The translations under genes and the position numbers were made by a program. Source: an uncultured Pelagibacteraceae bacterium (GTDB taxonomy: Bacteria; Pseudomonadota; Alphaproteobacteria; Pelagibacterales; AG-422-B15). Taken from it: a stretch of DNA of 33,334 nucleotides. The stretch lies in the NCBI GenBank assembly GCA_902570675.1, contig CACFYZ010000012.1, forward strand, positions 1 to 33,334, written 5' to 3'. Within the stretch, counting starts at the first letter, position 1. The number at the start of each line of letters is the position of its first letter. Shown piece by piece: positions 16,582-24,803 of this stretch. A model generated the notes under the pieces. It searched no databases. It saw nothing but the letters and a program-made list of their open reading frames with translations, and had not been told where the DNA came from.

Positions 16582-18642
16582 ATGAGGCCAAAGATCTTAT
16601 ACAAGCTTTTTTCAAATATTATGACGATTAAAGGTATTGGTCCTAAAAATGCTAAAATTATAGAGCGCTTATGCGGCAAGTACATTGTGGACTTATTGTT
16701 TCATAAGCCCTCTGCTTACATAGATAGAAGAAATAGCCCCAAAATAGTAGATTTAAAGGAAGGCTCAATAGCAACAATTATTGTTAATATTGATAGTTAT
16801 ACGCCAGCGTTTAATAGACGAATGCCTTTCCGTATACACGTCTCAGATGAAAGCGGACAAATGTCTATTGTCTATTTTAATTTAAGAGCTCCCTATATAA
16901 GAAAAATATTACCAATCGGAAGTACACGAGTAATAAGTGGAAAAGTAGAAAAATTTAATGACTCTTTTCAAATCACTCACCCTCATCATGTAGTTGATGT
17001 CAAAAATTTAGAGAATGTTAAAAAAATAGAATGCGTCTATCCATTAACAGCCGGTATGACATCAAAAATAATTCAAAAATCAATTAATTCATCACTTAGC
17101 ATTATTGATGATTTGCCTGAATGGATACCAGATCAAGTTATTTCAAAGAATAATTGGCCAAGTTGGAAAGACTCTATTTATCAAATGCATAATCCAAATG
17201 AACTAGATGATAGTGAAGATAATATGAAATATATAGAACGATTAGTTTTTGATGAACTTTTTTCTCAGCAATTAACAATTCGACTAATAAAAAATAAAAT
17301 TAGTCACAAAAATGGAGTGTCGTTACCTAATAAAAATACATACTCTAAAATGTTGAGAGAAAAAATAGATTTTAAACTCACAATTGATCAAGAAAAAACT
17401 ATTCAAGAAATCTCTCACGATCAGTGCAAAAAAACAAAAATGTTACGTCTTCTCCAGGGTGATGTTGGAAGCGGTAAGACCATTGTCGCATTATTTGCAA
17501 TGATGCAATGTATGGAAAATAAGAAAAAATCAATATTAATGGCTCCTACAGAAATACTTGCGGAGCAGCATTTTAACACAATTCAGGATTTCCTATCCGA
17601 AATGAATATTGCTTGCTCACTAATCACCTCGTCTACTAAAGATAGTCATGATTTTAATGCGGACATTATCATTGGTACACATGCACTATTTCAGAAAGGC
17701 GTAAACTTTAATAATATTGGTTTAGTTGTAATTGACGAACAACACAAATTTGGAGTGCATCAAAGAATTTTGTTAAATGAAAAAGCGGGAAATAGTTGTG
17801 ACATTTTATTAATGACTGCGACACCAATACCAAGAACAATGGAATTAGCGGCTTATGGAGATATGGATATATCAAAAATTAAAGAAAAACCTAAAAATAG
17901 GAAAGATATTATTACAAAGTCTGTAAATGCTAAAAAGATTGAAGAGCTAAAGGAGAGCTTATTAAAAGTATTAAAAAAGAACCAGAAGATATATTGGGTG
18001 TGCCCGCTAATTGATGAGTCTGAGACATTACAATTACAATCAGTAAATTCAAGAGTGAGTGACTTAAAAAAATATTTCAAAACAAAAAATGTGGACCTTG
18101 TGCACGGACAAATGACACAAGATGAAAAAAATACTGTCATGTCAAAATTTAAATCTAATAAAATTGATATTCTAGTGGCGACGTCTGTGATTGAGGTTGG
18201 AATCGATGATCCGAATGCTACCGTAATTATTATTGAGAATTCAGAGCGATTTGGTCTTTCTCAATTGCATCAATTACGCGGGCGAGTTGGTCGGGGCGAA
18301 CTTCAGTCAACATGTATTTTACTTTTTGAAGGTCCTCTTACAGAAAATGCTAAGAAAAGACTCAAAGTAATGAAGGAAACCAACGATGGATTTATCATTG
18401 CCGAGGAAGATCTCGATATACGCGGTGCTGGCGAAATCCTTGGATCTAAGCAGAGCGGTATACCAAACTTTAGATTATCAAATTTAGACATACACAAACA
18501 TATTCTCGAAGAGGCGCGAAAAGTAGCTATTAGCGTTGTTGAAAAAGACCCCGACTTAAAAACAGCTGATGGAAAGGCCCAAAGGACATTGCTGCATTTA
18601 TTTAGAAACCAAGTAGCAATTGATTATCTAAAAACTGGATAA
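16582..18642 (+). CDS. recG: ATP-dependent DNA helicase RecG
   Basis: Branched-DNA helicase that regresses stalled replication forks and processes recombination intermediates. An N-terminal HhH-like segment (IMTIKGIGPKNAKIIE) leads into the wedge OB-fold (about 55-150). The helicase core follows with Walker A GDVGSGKT near residues 293-300, DEQHKFG near 390-396, TATPIPRTME near 412-421 and motif VI QLRGRVGRG. The length of 686 residues is normal. A TACAAT hexamer about 12 bases before the ATG would give a very short leader. Its stop abuts the stop of the convergent DUF502 gene. Confidence 0.95.
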   Translation: MRPKILYKLFSNIMTIKGIGPKNAKIIERLCGKYIVDLLFHKPSAYIDRRNSPKIVDLKEGSIATIIVNIDSYTPAFNRRMPFRIHVSDESGQMSIVYFNLRAPYIRKILPIGSTRVISGKVEKFNDSFQITHPHHVVDVKNLENVKKIECVYPLTAGMTSKIIQKSINSSLSIIDDLPEWIPDQVISKNNWPSWKDSIYQMHNPNELDDSEDNMKYIERLVFDELFSQQLTIRLIKNKISHKNGVSLPNKNTYSKMLREKIDFKLTIDQEKTIQEISHDQCKKTKMLRLLQGDVGSGKTIVALFAMMQCMENKKKSILMAPTEILAEQHFNTIQDFLSEMNIACSLITSSTKDSHDFNADIIIGTHALFQKGVNFNNIGLVVIDEQHKFGVHQRILLNEKAGNSCDILLMTATPIPRTMELAAYGDMDISKIKEKPKNRKDIITKSVNAKKIEELKESLLKVLKKNQKIYWVCPLIDESETLQLQSVNSRVSDLKKYFKTKNVDLVHGQMTQDEKNTVMSKFKSNKIDILVATSVIEVGIDDPNATVIIIENSERFGLSQLHQLRGRVGRGELQSTCILLFEGPLTENAKKRLKVMKETNDGFIIAEEDLDIRGAGEILGSKQSGIPNFRLSNLDIHKHILEEARKVAISVVEKDPDLKTADGKAQRTLLHLFRNQVAIDYLKTG

Positions 18643-19281
18643 TTACTTTTTTGGTGGGACAACCATGCCAGCGGAAACGACTAGTTTAATGGCATCTTCA
18701 ACCGACATATCCAGTTCTACAATGTCATCTTTTGGAATAAATAACAAAAAGCCTGACGTTGGATTTGGTGTAGTGGGAACAAAAACATTAACCATTTCTG
18801 TTTTTTGTTTTTCTTTAATTTCCCCTTTCGTTTCACCTGTCATGAAACCGATTGCGTAAATATCTTTTCTTGGATATTCAATTAATACTACTTTTTGATA
18901 TGCTGCATCCGAATTTGAAAAAGTCTCAGTTATTTGTTTAATTGCTTTATATACATTTCCAGCAAGAGGAATTCTTGTAATTAAATTGTCAAAATAACCA
19001 AGTATTGCCTTACCAAATAAAGTAGAAAAAACTAAGCCAATAATAATAAATGAAATAAATGCTATGATTAATTCTAAACCTGGAATTTTATAACCTATTA
19101 TTTCTGGTAATAATCCATTTGGATTAAAACGTTGGGGAACTAACCCAGCTATAAACTCAACAATAAATATTGTTATGTAGATTGTCGCGCCAATCGGTGC
19201 AGATATTAGTAATCCTGTAAAAAAATACCTTTTGATGAAATTAACTAAGCTATTTTCTTTTTTCTTATTTGAATCTGACAT
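18643..19281 (-). CDS. DUF502 family membrane protein
   Basis: A 212-residue protein with two N-terminal transmembrane helices (about 17-38 and 66-90) and a C-terminal soluble domain. Family hallmarks seen are the IPLAGNVYKAIKQ(I)TE segment (about 113-126), a conserved stretch after YPRKDIYAIGFMTG, and NPTSGFLLFIPKDDIVELDMSVEDA near the end. The family has no firm biochemical role; plant homologues are called COV1-like. It follows recG convergently, an arrangement seen in other alphaproteobacteria. Confidence 0.88.
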   Translation of the reverse strand: MSDSNKKKENSLVNFIKRYFFTGLLISAPIGATIYITIFIVEFIAGLVPQRFNPNGLLPEIIGYKIPGLELIIAFISFIIIGLVFSTLFGKAILGYFDNLITRIPLAGNVYKAIKQITETFSNSDAAYQKVVLIEYPRKDIYAIGFMTGETKGEIKEKQKTEMVNVFVPTTPNPTSGFLLFIPKDDIVELDMSVEDAIKLVVSAGMVVPPKK

Positions 19282-19329
19282 AAGCTATATTCGAAAGATA
19301 TCATATTTTTATAATTTGGATAATCATTA

Positions 19330-20832
19330 ATGGCCATATTTACAGAATACAAAGATTATGATGGCATTGGGCTAAGCGAATTAATCAAAAAAAAAGAGAT
19401 TTCACCGGTTGATGCTCTTGATTCCGCTATTGATTTAATAGAGCGCCACAATCCACAACTAAATGCAGTTCATAGAACTATGTATCATTACGCCTTTGAG
19501 TCAATTAATCGTAATCAAGAATTAAATGGAGAGTTTGCAGGCGTACCAATGCTGTTGAAGGATATGGATAGTGCGCTTGCGAATTACAACATGATGCAGG
19601 GAAGTGAGTATTTAAAAAATACTAAAATGTCCTTTGACAATGAATTGACACGTGATTTTAGAAAAACTGGCGCACTTATATGTGGAAAATCCGCTACGCC
19701 TGAATACGGACTTATGATTACAACAGAGCCTATTGCATTTGGAGCGACAAAAAATCCATGGGATCTGAATTTAACACCAGGTGGATCTTCGGGTGGTGCT
19801 GCATCTGCTGTGGCGGCAAGATTGGTCCCATTTGCGCATGCTAGCGACGGAGGAGGCTCAATAAGAGTGCCTGCAGCATCTTGCGGGCTAATTGGATTAA
19901 AGCCTAATCGTGCAAGAACTTCTTTTGGACCTTCTCATGGCGATAAATGGGGAGGATTAACTCATTCTGGTATTGTTTCACGTACTGTCAGAGATACAGC
20001 GCACATGTATGATATTTTATTTGGCAATTCAGTTGGTGATCCATATGGTGTTCATTACGAAAAAGGATCGTTAATTAGGGCCCTTAACCAAAAGAAAAAA
20101 CTAAAAATTGGTTTTAATTTAAAAAGCCCTGTTGGAATAAATCCATCAAACGACGCAATAGAGGCTATAAAATTTAATGCTAATTTATGTGAGTCACTTG
20201 GTCATGACGTTGAAGAAATGAGCTTTAATTATGATGGTTTATTAGCATCACGTGCGTTTGCAATTATAATTACTTCTCATGTAAGTCAAATGTTCAATGA
20301 GTTAAAAGATATCGTTGGTCGTCGATATAGTAAAAAAGAAGTAGAAACTACTTCAAGATTATTTGACTATTTAGGAAAAAGTTATAGAGCAAGTGATTAC
20401 ACGTGGGCGCGATATACAATGCAATCAATAGCGCGAAAAGTAATGCAAGACACAGATAAGTATGATGTTGTACTTACCCCTATTATTTCACAGTCACCTC
20501 CTCATATAGGAGAAATAAGACCTGACTCAAGATCAAGGTTAATAAGTGAGATTATTATGTCTTTAAGATTAGGATTTATATTCAGAATTAAACCTATTAG
20601 GGACGCAATATTAAATACGTTATCACCCCAAAGTCTTTGGTACGCGCCTGACGCAATGCTTCAAAATATGACAGGTCAACCAGCTATGTCCATACCAACA
20701 TATTGGACAGATACAGGTATCCCTCTCGGTGTCCAATACACGTCACGTTACGCTGATGAAGCAACTTTAATAGCTTTAGCTTCGGAACTCGAAGAAGCAG
20801 CGCCATGGATTAAAAGAATTCCTAGTTTGTGA
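19330..20832 (+). CDS. Amidase signature family hydrolase
   Basis: Amidase with the Ser-cisSer-Lys triad: K77 (PMLLKDMD), cis-Ser S154 (GGSSGG) and nucleophile S178 (DGGGSIRVPA). The S154-S178 gap of 24 matches the family. The CGLIGLKPNRAR segment follows. The length of 500 residues is typical of the amidase/6-aminohexanoate-hydrolase branch rather than GatA, as there are no gatB or gatC genes nearby and glutamine-channel features are not evident. It hydrolyses carboxamides to acid plus ammonia or amine; the substrate is unknown. The 3' end overlaps the convergent membrane-protein gene by 11 bases. Confidence 0.9.
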   Translation: MAIFTEYKDYDGIGLSELIKKKEISPVDALDSAIDLIERHNPQLNAVHRTMYHYAFESINRNQELNGEFAGVPMLLKDMDSALANYNMMQGSEYLKNTKMSFDNELTRDFRKTGALICGKSATPEYGLMITTEPIAFGATKNPWDLNLTPGGSSGGAASAVAARLVPFAHASDGGGSIRVPAASCGLIGLKPNRARTSFGPSHGDKWGGLTHSGIVSRTVRDTAHMYDILFGNSVGDPYGVHYEKGSLIRALNQKKKLKIGFNLKSPVGINPSNDAIEAIKFNANLCESLGHDVEEMSFNYDGLLASRAFAIIITSHVSQMFNELKDIVGRRYSKKEVETTSRLFDYLGKSYRASDYTWARYTMQSIARKVMQDTDKYDVVLTPIISQSPPHIGEIRPDSRSRLISEIIMSLRLGFIFRIKPIRDAILNTLSPQSLWYAPDAMLQNMTGQPAMSIPTYWTDTGIPLGVQYTSRYADEATLIALASELEEAAPWIKRIPSL

Positions 20833-21511
20833 TATTTTTTCTTTTAATTTGACTATCAAAACAAAAAGTTAAAGAGAAAATACTGGTCACATGAATAATG
20901 GTTATAGCTTTCTGCATTAAAACATTCTCAACCAGCAACGCTTCATTGAGACGAGGATTGCCTGAATTAATTTGGTAGATTACATAAATTGTTGTCGAGA
21001 TAAGAAATATTATATTTATGATTGTATATTTATTATCTGCGTCACTTAAGAAAAATGCAATCACAAAAAAAAGTGATGCCGGTACAAGCCAGCGAAAAGC
21101 ATTGATTGCAAAAAAAACGTGAGCCTCTCTGTATAAATCATGAGGTGTCAAAGCAACGCCAGCAAAAAAACACATACCAATAAAAAAAAGTACAGCAGCA
21201 ATAAATGCGCAAATATAGGAAGTTTTATTTTCTTTAAACAAGGAAGGTATATAAAAACTAGCAATACCTACTAAAAGAAAAGAAAATAAAGCAAAATTAA
21301 AAAAAAACGCTGAAGTTGTATTAATGTCGCCTGCAAAGGTAATATAGCCTCCTAATTCACTCAAGAAATTATGACTAAATGAGTAACCGATCTGTGAAGG
21401 GTCATGAATATTGCCACCAGGAAAAAAATAAGAGGCGGCAGCGACTGAAAAGATAAAGAAGAATGTTACAAAACGTATTATGTGAACAGTCCAGAACTTA
21501 GTTAAATTCAT
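20822..21511 (-). CDS. Membrane protein, paralogue 3 of a tandem trio (DUF998-like)
   Basis: Hydrophobic protein of 229 residues with about six predicted helices. It shares a block order with the two genes upstream: YFFPGG, then GYSFSHNFLSELG, then GDINTTSAFFFN, then FIPSLFKENK-type (YIPSLFKENK), then GVALTP.D...E.H, then a final helix pair. This resembles the DUF998 layout (a FLSDLG-like motif in the first loop), but assignment to that family is tentative. It is coupled to paralogue 2 by a 4-base ATGA overlap. Function unknown. Confidence 0.72.
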   Translation of the reverse strand: MNLTKFWTVHIIRFVTFFFIFSVAAASYFFPGGNIHDPSQIGYSFSHNFLSELGGYITFAGDINTTSAFFFNFALFSFLLVGIASFYIPSLFKENKTSYICAFIAAVLFFIGMCFFAGVALTPHDLYREAHVFFAINAFRWLVPASLFFVIAFFLSDADNKYTIINIIFLISTTIYVIYQINSGNPRLNEALLVENVLMQKAITIIHVTSIFSLTFCFDSQIKRKNITN

Positions 21512-22215
21512 ACTTGACTCTTAATTAATTTATTGAAACCAAAAGTAAATATAATAATTGTAACCAACATTGAACTGATGATGACTTTTTGCAGTACAAC
21601 ATTAAATACTAAAAAATCCATTGTGTAAGTCTCTAGAAATAAGTCTCTGTCTTTTATGGCATCTATTGGATTGAAACCCGCTAAGTAGTATGAGTAAATT
21701 GCGACAGCAATAAAAAGTAAAACACCTCCTGAAGCGTAATAATTAGATAAGGGACTAAATATGAAAGCAATTACATAAAAGAAGATGGCTATTGTGTAGA
21801 GATTAAAAGCTGTCGTTGTAGTAAAAATATGTTTTTCAAAAAATATGTCCCCTGGTGTCAATGCCACGCCGACGAAAAATACTGCAGCAGGGAACATAAA
21901 TAATGAACCAAGAACAGCAAAAATATATGCATACTTATTTTCTTTGAACAAACTTGGAATAAATAGAAACGCTATACCTTGTAAAAGCAACATATACATT
22001 GCGCTGTTCCAAAAAAAAGAAGAGAGGAAATTAATATCCCCCGACATTGTTTTATGAAAACCCAATTCACTTAAAAAGTTTTTATGTAGTGAATACCCTA
22101 CTTGATCTAATTCAATGTGATTACCCCCAGGATACAAAAACATTGCCAAGACAACAGCCAATACGTAATACGCAGTAATAATTCTTAAAATATCTACTGA
22201 CCAAAATTTAATCAT
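21508..22215 (-). CDS. Membrane protein, paralogue 2 of a tandem trio (DUF998-like)
   Basis: A 235-residue protein with about six hydrophobic segments and the same motif series as its neighbours: FLYPGG, GYSLHKNFLSELG, GDINFLSSFFWN, FIPSLFKENK, FVGVALTPGD..FEKH. The middle loop before the last helix is longer than in paralogue 3 and contains an acidic stretch (DAIKDRDLFLETYTMD). Starts overlap the upstream and downstream paralogues by 8 and 4 bases, so all three are surely translated from one message. No catalytic motif is recognised. Confidence 0.72.
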   Translation of the reverse strand: MIKFWSVDILRIITAYYVLAVVLAMFLYPGGNHIELDQVGYSLHKNFLSELGFHKTMSGDINFLSSFFWNSAMYMLLLQGIAFLFIPSLFKENKYAYIFAVLGSLFMFPAAVFFVGVALTPGDIFFEKHIFTTTTAFNLYTIAIFFYVIAFIFSPLSNYYASGGVLLFIAVAIYSYYLAGFNPIDAIKDRDLFLETYTMDFLVFNVVLQKVIISSMLVTIIIFTFGFNKLIKSQV

Positions 22216-22918
22216 TTAAGAGTCTTTTGTATCCAAAGGTAAAAATGAAAGTACTGATCATTGCGATAACAGCAATAATTTTTTGCCAAACAACAGAAAT
22301 AATAAATCTATTATAATCTAAATAATCATTAATATTTTCTACTTCAAAAGGATTAAAATCTGGTGGTGGCTCACTTGTTTCAAAATATGTATAGAAAGCA
22401 ACATTTAAAAAATAAATAAAAGCTACGATTGTGTACTTTTTGCTTATTCCGCTTAATAAAAATGCCAAAGTCATAAATAATATTCCAATAGTCTGAGCGT
22501 TAAAGGCTGTAATAACAAACCACACATGCTCTTCAAAATAAATATCTAGTGGTGTCAACCCAACACCGATAAAAGATACACCAGAAATCATTAGTAAAAC
22601 TGCTGCAATTATTGAGAGTGTATAACTTTTAGTGTTGCGCTTGAATAGTTTTGGTACAAATATGTAAGAGACGGCTGCCAAACCAAGTACTAATAAAGAG
22701 CTATTAAATAAAAAAGATGATAAAAAATTTTGAGTCCCGTCTTTTGTAATAGTAACTCCCAAATCACTAAAAAAATTTTCATTAAATGAATAACTAGTGT
22801 AATCAGGGTTAAATAGAGTACCTCCAGGAAACAGGTAAATAGCAATAATGTTAATAAACACGAAATATAACACCATGAATCTAAGCGCATATATCGGAAT
22901 ATAACCTGAATTTTTCAT
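22208..22918 (-). CDS. Membrane protein, paralogue 1 of a tandem trio (DUF998-like)
   Basis: First gene of the trio, 236 residues, about six hydrophobic segments. Shared blocks are FPGGTLFNPDYTSYSFNENF, the DLG tripeptide, GTQNFLSSFLFN, FVPKLFKRN, and FIGVGLTPLD..FEEH. It differs from the other two by a SDLG rather than SELG motif and an FNPFEVENINDYLDYN loop before the last helix. The conserved TP.D...E.H box, containing acidic and His residues in a loop, is the best candidate for a functional site across all three copies. Function unknown. Confidence 0.72.
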   Translation of the reverse strand: MKNSGYIPIYALRFMVLYFVFINIIAIYLFPGGTLFNPDYTSYSFNENFFSDLGVTITKDGTQNFLSSFLFNSSLLVLGLAAVSYIFVPKLFKRNTKSYTLSIIAAVLLMISGVSFIGVGLTPLDIYFEEHVWFVITAFNAQTIGILFMTLAFLLSGISKKYTIVAFIYFLNVAFYTYFETSEPPPDFNPFEVENINDYLDYNRFIISVVWQKIIAVIAMISTFIFTFGYKRLLND

Positions 22919-22923
22919 GAAAT

Positions 22924-23004
22924 TTAGCTACTTAAGCTTGAGAAGAGGATGAATACTACAAAAGCAGCAACCATCACGTACATTATTTTATTGTCAAGAT
23001 TCAT
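22924..23004 (-). CDS. Possible 26-residue membrane peptide leading the trio
   Basis: ATG-initiated frame (MNLDNKIMYVMVAAFVVFIL...) ending 5 bases before the start of paralogue 1. After a short polar N-terminus it is a single hydrophobic helix, and then stops with SSLSS. The position, same strand and tight spacing fit a genuine small ORF in the operon. It could equally be a leader peptide or chance. No Shine-Dalgarno is clear. Confidence 0.42.
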   Translation of the reverse strand: MNLDNKIMYVMVAAFVVFILFSSLSS

Positions 23005-23027
23005 GAACGAAATATAATGTTAATTAT

Positions 23028-23369
23028 ATGGAAAATCCAGCACGATATACGACCTACAACGATTTTTTTCCTTACTATTTAAGAGAACATAGCAAAAAAA
23101 ATACCCGAATATTGCATTATATTGGAACCGGATTGGGACAGATAATTTTATGGAGTTCAATATTAACTCAAAGTTGGTTATTTATTCCTCTTGCTTTTGT
23201 CTGTGGATACGCCTTTGCCTGGATTGGTCATTTTTTTATTGAGCACAATAAACCGGCAACATTCAAATATCCTTGGTGGTCTCAAATCGGTGATCATCAC
23301 ATGACGTGGTTGATGTTGACAGGTAGACTACAGAAAAAATTAAATGAAGCTGGTGTTTCAGTTAATTAA
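23028..23369 (+). CDS. DUF962 / Mpo1-like membrane protein
   Basis: A 113-residue protein with two hydrophobic segments and the DUF962 pattern: a Y.DFF..Y..EHS...NR.LHY.G-like N-terminus (FFPYYLREHSKKNTRILHYIGT), WIGHFFIEHNKPATFKYPWWS and a C-terminal GDHHM segment. The yeast relative Mpo1 is an iron-dependent dioxygenase in fatty-acid alpha-oxidation that uses conserved His residues; several His are present here (H20, H30, H67, H72, H88, H89 by approximate count). A related activity is possible but not shown. The 3' end overlaps the convergent MAPEG gene by 12 bases. Confidence 0.82.
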   Translation: MENPARYTTYNDFFPYYLREHSKKNTRILHYIGTGLGQIILWSSILTQSWLFIPLAFVCGYAFAWIGHFFIEHNKPATFKYPWWSQIGDHHMTWLMLTGRLQKKLNEAGVSVN

Positions 23370-23777
23370 AACTTGAATCACTAACCCTACAAACATCAAA
23401 AATAATGCTGTTTGTGAAAATATCCAAACAGCGCCGCGCGATAATGTATTTCTATACATAATATGAATGATTGAATGAATTATTCTTAGAATTAAATATA
23501 CCCAGGCACATGAAATTAAAAAGGTATTACTAAGGTCTAAACTTACTATTAAAATTATAAAAAAATAAAAAATAATAGGAAATTCAAATAAGTTAGTGAT
23601 GTTATTTTTCATTAATTTTAGATAGAGCGGTGAATCTTTATAAGGCTCAATTGGAATACCACTCTTTTCCCAAAGCTTAGACTTTCTCATAAGGTCCGTA
23701 GAAGCAATTGAATGTATTAAGCCCACCACAAAAGTTAATGCGACTAACCCGATGGCGGGTATTAAAATACTAGACAT
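23358..23777 (-). CDS. MAPEG-family membrane protein (second of two)
   Basis: Four-helix membrane protein of the MAPEG superfamily (which includes glutathione and eicosanoid-metabolising enzymes; many bacterial members are uncharacterised). The key block is NNITNLFEFPIIFYFFIILIV followed by AWVYLILRIIHSIIHIMYRN, where N, E, P and the RxxHS/H residues are family markers. I chose ATG 23777 (140 codons including stop), 2 bases after the stop of the upstream MAPEG gene. A longer frame reaches 23843 but would overlap that gene by over 60 bases. The pair looks like a tandem duplication. Confidence 0.82.
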   Translation of the reverse strand: MSSILIPAIGLVALTFVVGLIHSIASTDLMRKSKLWEKSGIPIEPYKDSPLYLKLMKNNITNLFEFPIIFYFFIILIVSLDLSNTFLISCAWVYLILRIIHSIIHIMYRNTLSRGAVWIFSQTALFLMFVGLVIQVLIN

Positions 23778-23779
23778 TG

Positions 23780-24214
23780 TTACATCATCAATGAACAAGC
23801 TCTGTATGCCATCCAGCCAAGAATTATAGTTGACGGTAGCCAAAAAAAGGTTCTAACGGGCAAGGCAACACCAGGTATTATTTTATTATAAAAGATATGA
23901 GTGATTGAATGCAAAACTCTCAACCAAAAAAACCATGACGCTAAAAGAAGAAAGTACTCGTCAACAGTGCCCGTAACATAAATCATGATGCAAATAGCAT
24001 AGAAAAAGACTGGAAATTCAAATAAATTTGTCAAATTTCTCTGACTATTCTGTATTAATTCATTATTCTCAAAAGTCGGTATTTTGAAGTCTTCTTCTTT
24101 GTTTTTTTTGTCGATTACTATGGATTTAAGTCTAAGGGTTGTGCCAAAAGCAAAAACGGCTAAAGAGAGCCATAACATATTAATAATTGGAACGAAGATT
24201 AATTCGGGCTGCAT
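23780..24214 (-). CDS. MAPEG-family membrane protein (first of two)
   Basis: A 144-residue four-helix protein with the same core as its downstream neighbour: QRNLTNLFEFPVFFYAICIMIYV and SWFFWLRVLHSITHIFYNK. A polar loop with Lys/Asp/Glu (DKKNKEEDFKIP) separates helix 1 from the core block. Both copies retain the NLFEFP and LR..HS.(T/I)H motifs, so both are likely folded and functional. The divergence outside these blocks is high, suggesting an old duplication. The promoter would lie in the 24215-24240 interval, back to back with a plus-strand promoter for the small transcript. Confidence 0.82.
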   Translation of the reverse strand: MQPELIFVPIINMLWLSLAVFAFGTTLRLKSIVIDKKNKEEDFKIPTFENNELIQNSQRNLTNLFEFPVFFYAICIMIYVTGTVDEYFLLLASWFFWLRVLHSITHIFYNKIIPGVALPVRTFFWLPSTIILGWMAYRACSLMM

Positions 24215-24229
24215 AATAAACTCCTTGAT

Positions 24230-24258
24230 TGAAATAAGAATCCAGTAAATTATATATA
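24230..24258 (+). promoter_or_regulatory. Sigma-70-type promoter for the small transcript
   Basis: TTGAAA (24230-24235) and TATATA (24253-24258) are separated by exactly 17 bases, a near-consensus pair. The expected start would be near 24265. No plus-strand gene other than the 32-codon ORF follows before the terminator at 24405. Confidence 0.5.
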
Positions 24259-24299
24259 GTTATTCAGTTTTAACCATATTTTATGAAAGGAGGTGGTCT

Positions 24300-24398
24300 A
24301 TGTCTATCAGTAGTATAGAGGAGCTTTGCTCGAGTAGTGAGATTCCATGTGATTGTAGATATGGAAACCTCCACTTTTTGAGTGGAGCTCCGTTTTAA
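24300..24398 (+). CDS. Free-standing 32-codon Cys-containing ORF with ideal ribosome-binding site
   Basis: ATG at 24300 is preceded by AAAGGAGGT (24286-24294), a full Shine-Dalgarno at 5-base spacing and the strongest seen in the window. The peptide begins MSISSIEEL, contains Cys at positions 10, 17 and 19 in a CDCRYG context and ends LSGAPF. It has no signal or membrane segment. A promoter lies upstream and a factor-independent terminator 6 bases beyond the stop, so this is a short monocistronic unit between two minus-strand genes. The RNA is also rich in hairpins, for instance CTCCACT/AGTGGAG (24369-24387), and ACCTCC (24367-24372) is complementary to the Shine-Dalgarno. It could be a peptide gene, a regulatory RNA, or both. 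I do not recognise the peptide. Confidence 0.55.
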   Translation: MSISSIEELCSSSEIPCDCRYGNLHFLSGAPF

Positions 24399-24404
24399 CT
24401 ACAG

Positions 24405-24436
24405 TAAGCCCCCATTAACTTGGGGGCTTATTTTTT
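24405..24436 (+). terminator. Rho-independent terminator
   Basis: The stem TAAGCCCCC (24405-24413) pairs perfectly over 9 bp with GGGGGCTTA (24422-24430), with an 8-base loop and a run of six T from 24431. The T-run is on the plus strand only, so it ends a plus-strand transcript, namely the small ORF. It sits right against the end of the minus-strand thioesterase gene. Confidence 0.9.
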
Positions 24437-24803
24437 AAAGTTTCAGATTTGGTTTAAATTTTCGAGTTTTATTTTTATCGTTTATAGCGACGTAAGAGAA
24501 CTCTCCCCTAGCAACCTCAACTTCTTTTTGGTTCATTTCACACCGCATAGCAGTGATTTTAAAAATCATCTTCGACTGTTTTACTGTAATAATAGATCCA
24601 TAAATATTAATGAATTTACCAACGTGCATTGGATTTTTATATTTAACTTTTGACTCGACCAATACTGCATTGCCTTTTGAAACAAGTTGAGTCATATAAA
24701 TGCCACCATGGGCCATCTGTTTAACAATCCAAGCACCATGTCCAGTGCCATACGGATTGCTGTCAGGTGGTTGACAAATATTTCTTATTAAAAGTTTACT
24801 CAT
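24435..24803 (-). CDS. Hot-dog fold acyl-CoA thioesterase-like protein
   Basis: A 122-residue single hot-dog domain related to the YciA/BFIT group of acyl-CoA thioesterases. The layout is N-terminal PPDSNPYGTGHGAWIVKQM, then a helix, then LVESKVKYKNPMHVGKFINIYGSI and later VARGEFSYVAI. In YciA-type enzymes an Asp follows the Gln-Met of the central helix and acts in catalysis; here the residues are QMAHGG, so that Asp is missing and a His lies next to it. It may use another residue, or prefer a different thioester. Its start overlaps the VanZ-like gene by 8 bases. Confidence 0.7.
   Translation of the reverse strand: MSKLLIRNICQPPDSNPYGTGHGAWIVKQMAHGGIYMTQLVSKGNAVLVESKVKYKNPMHVGKFINIYGSIITVKQSKMIFKITAMRCEMNQKEVEVARGEFSYVAINDKNKTRKFKPNLKL

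Noticed and set aside
23778..23843. N-terminal extension of the second MAPEG protein by 22 residues
   Set aside because: It would overlap the upstream MAPEG coding region by over 60 bases, whereas ATG 23777 lies 2 bases after that gene's stop and starts at the family-typical position.
24420..24653. Plus-strand frame of 77 residues inside the thioesterase gene
   Set aside because: It is antisense to a recognisable hot-dog protein, has no ribosome site and begins within the terminator of the small transcript.
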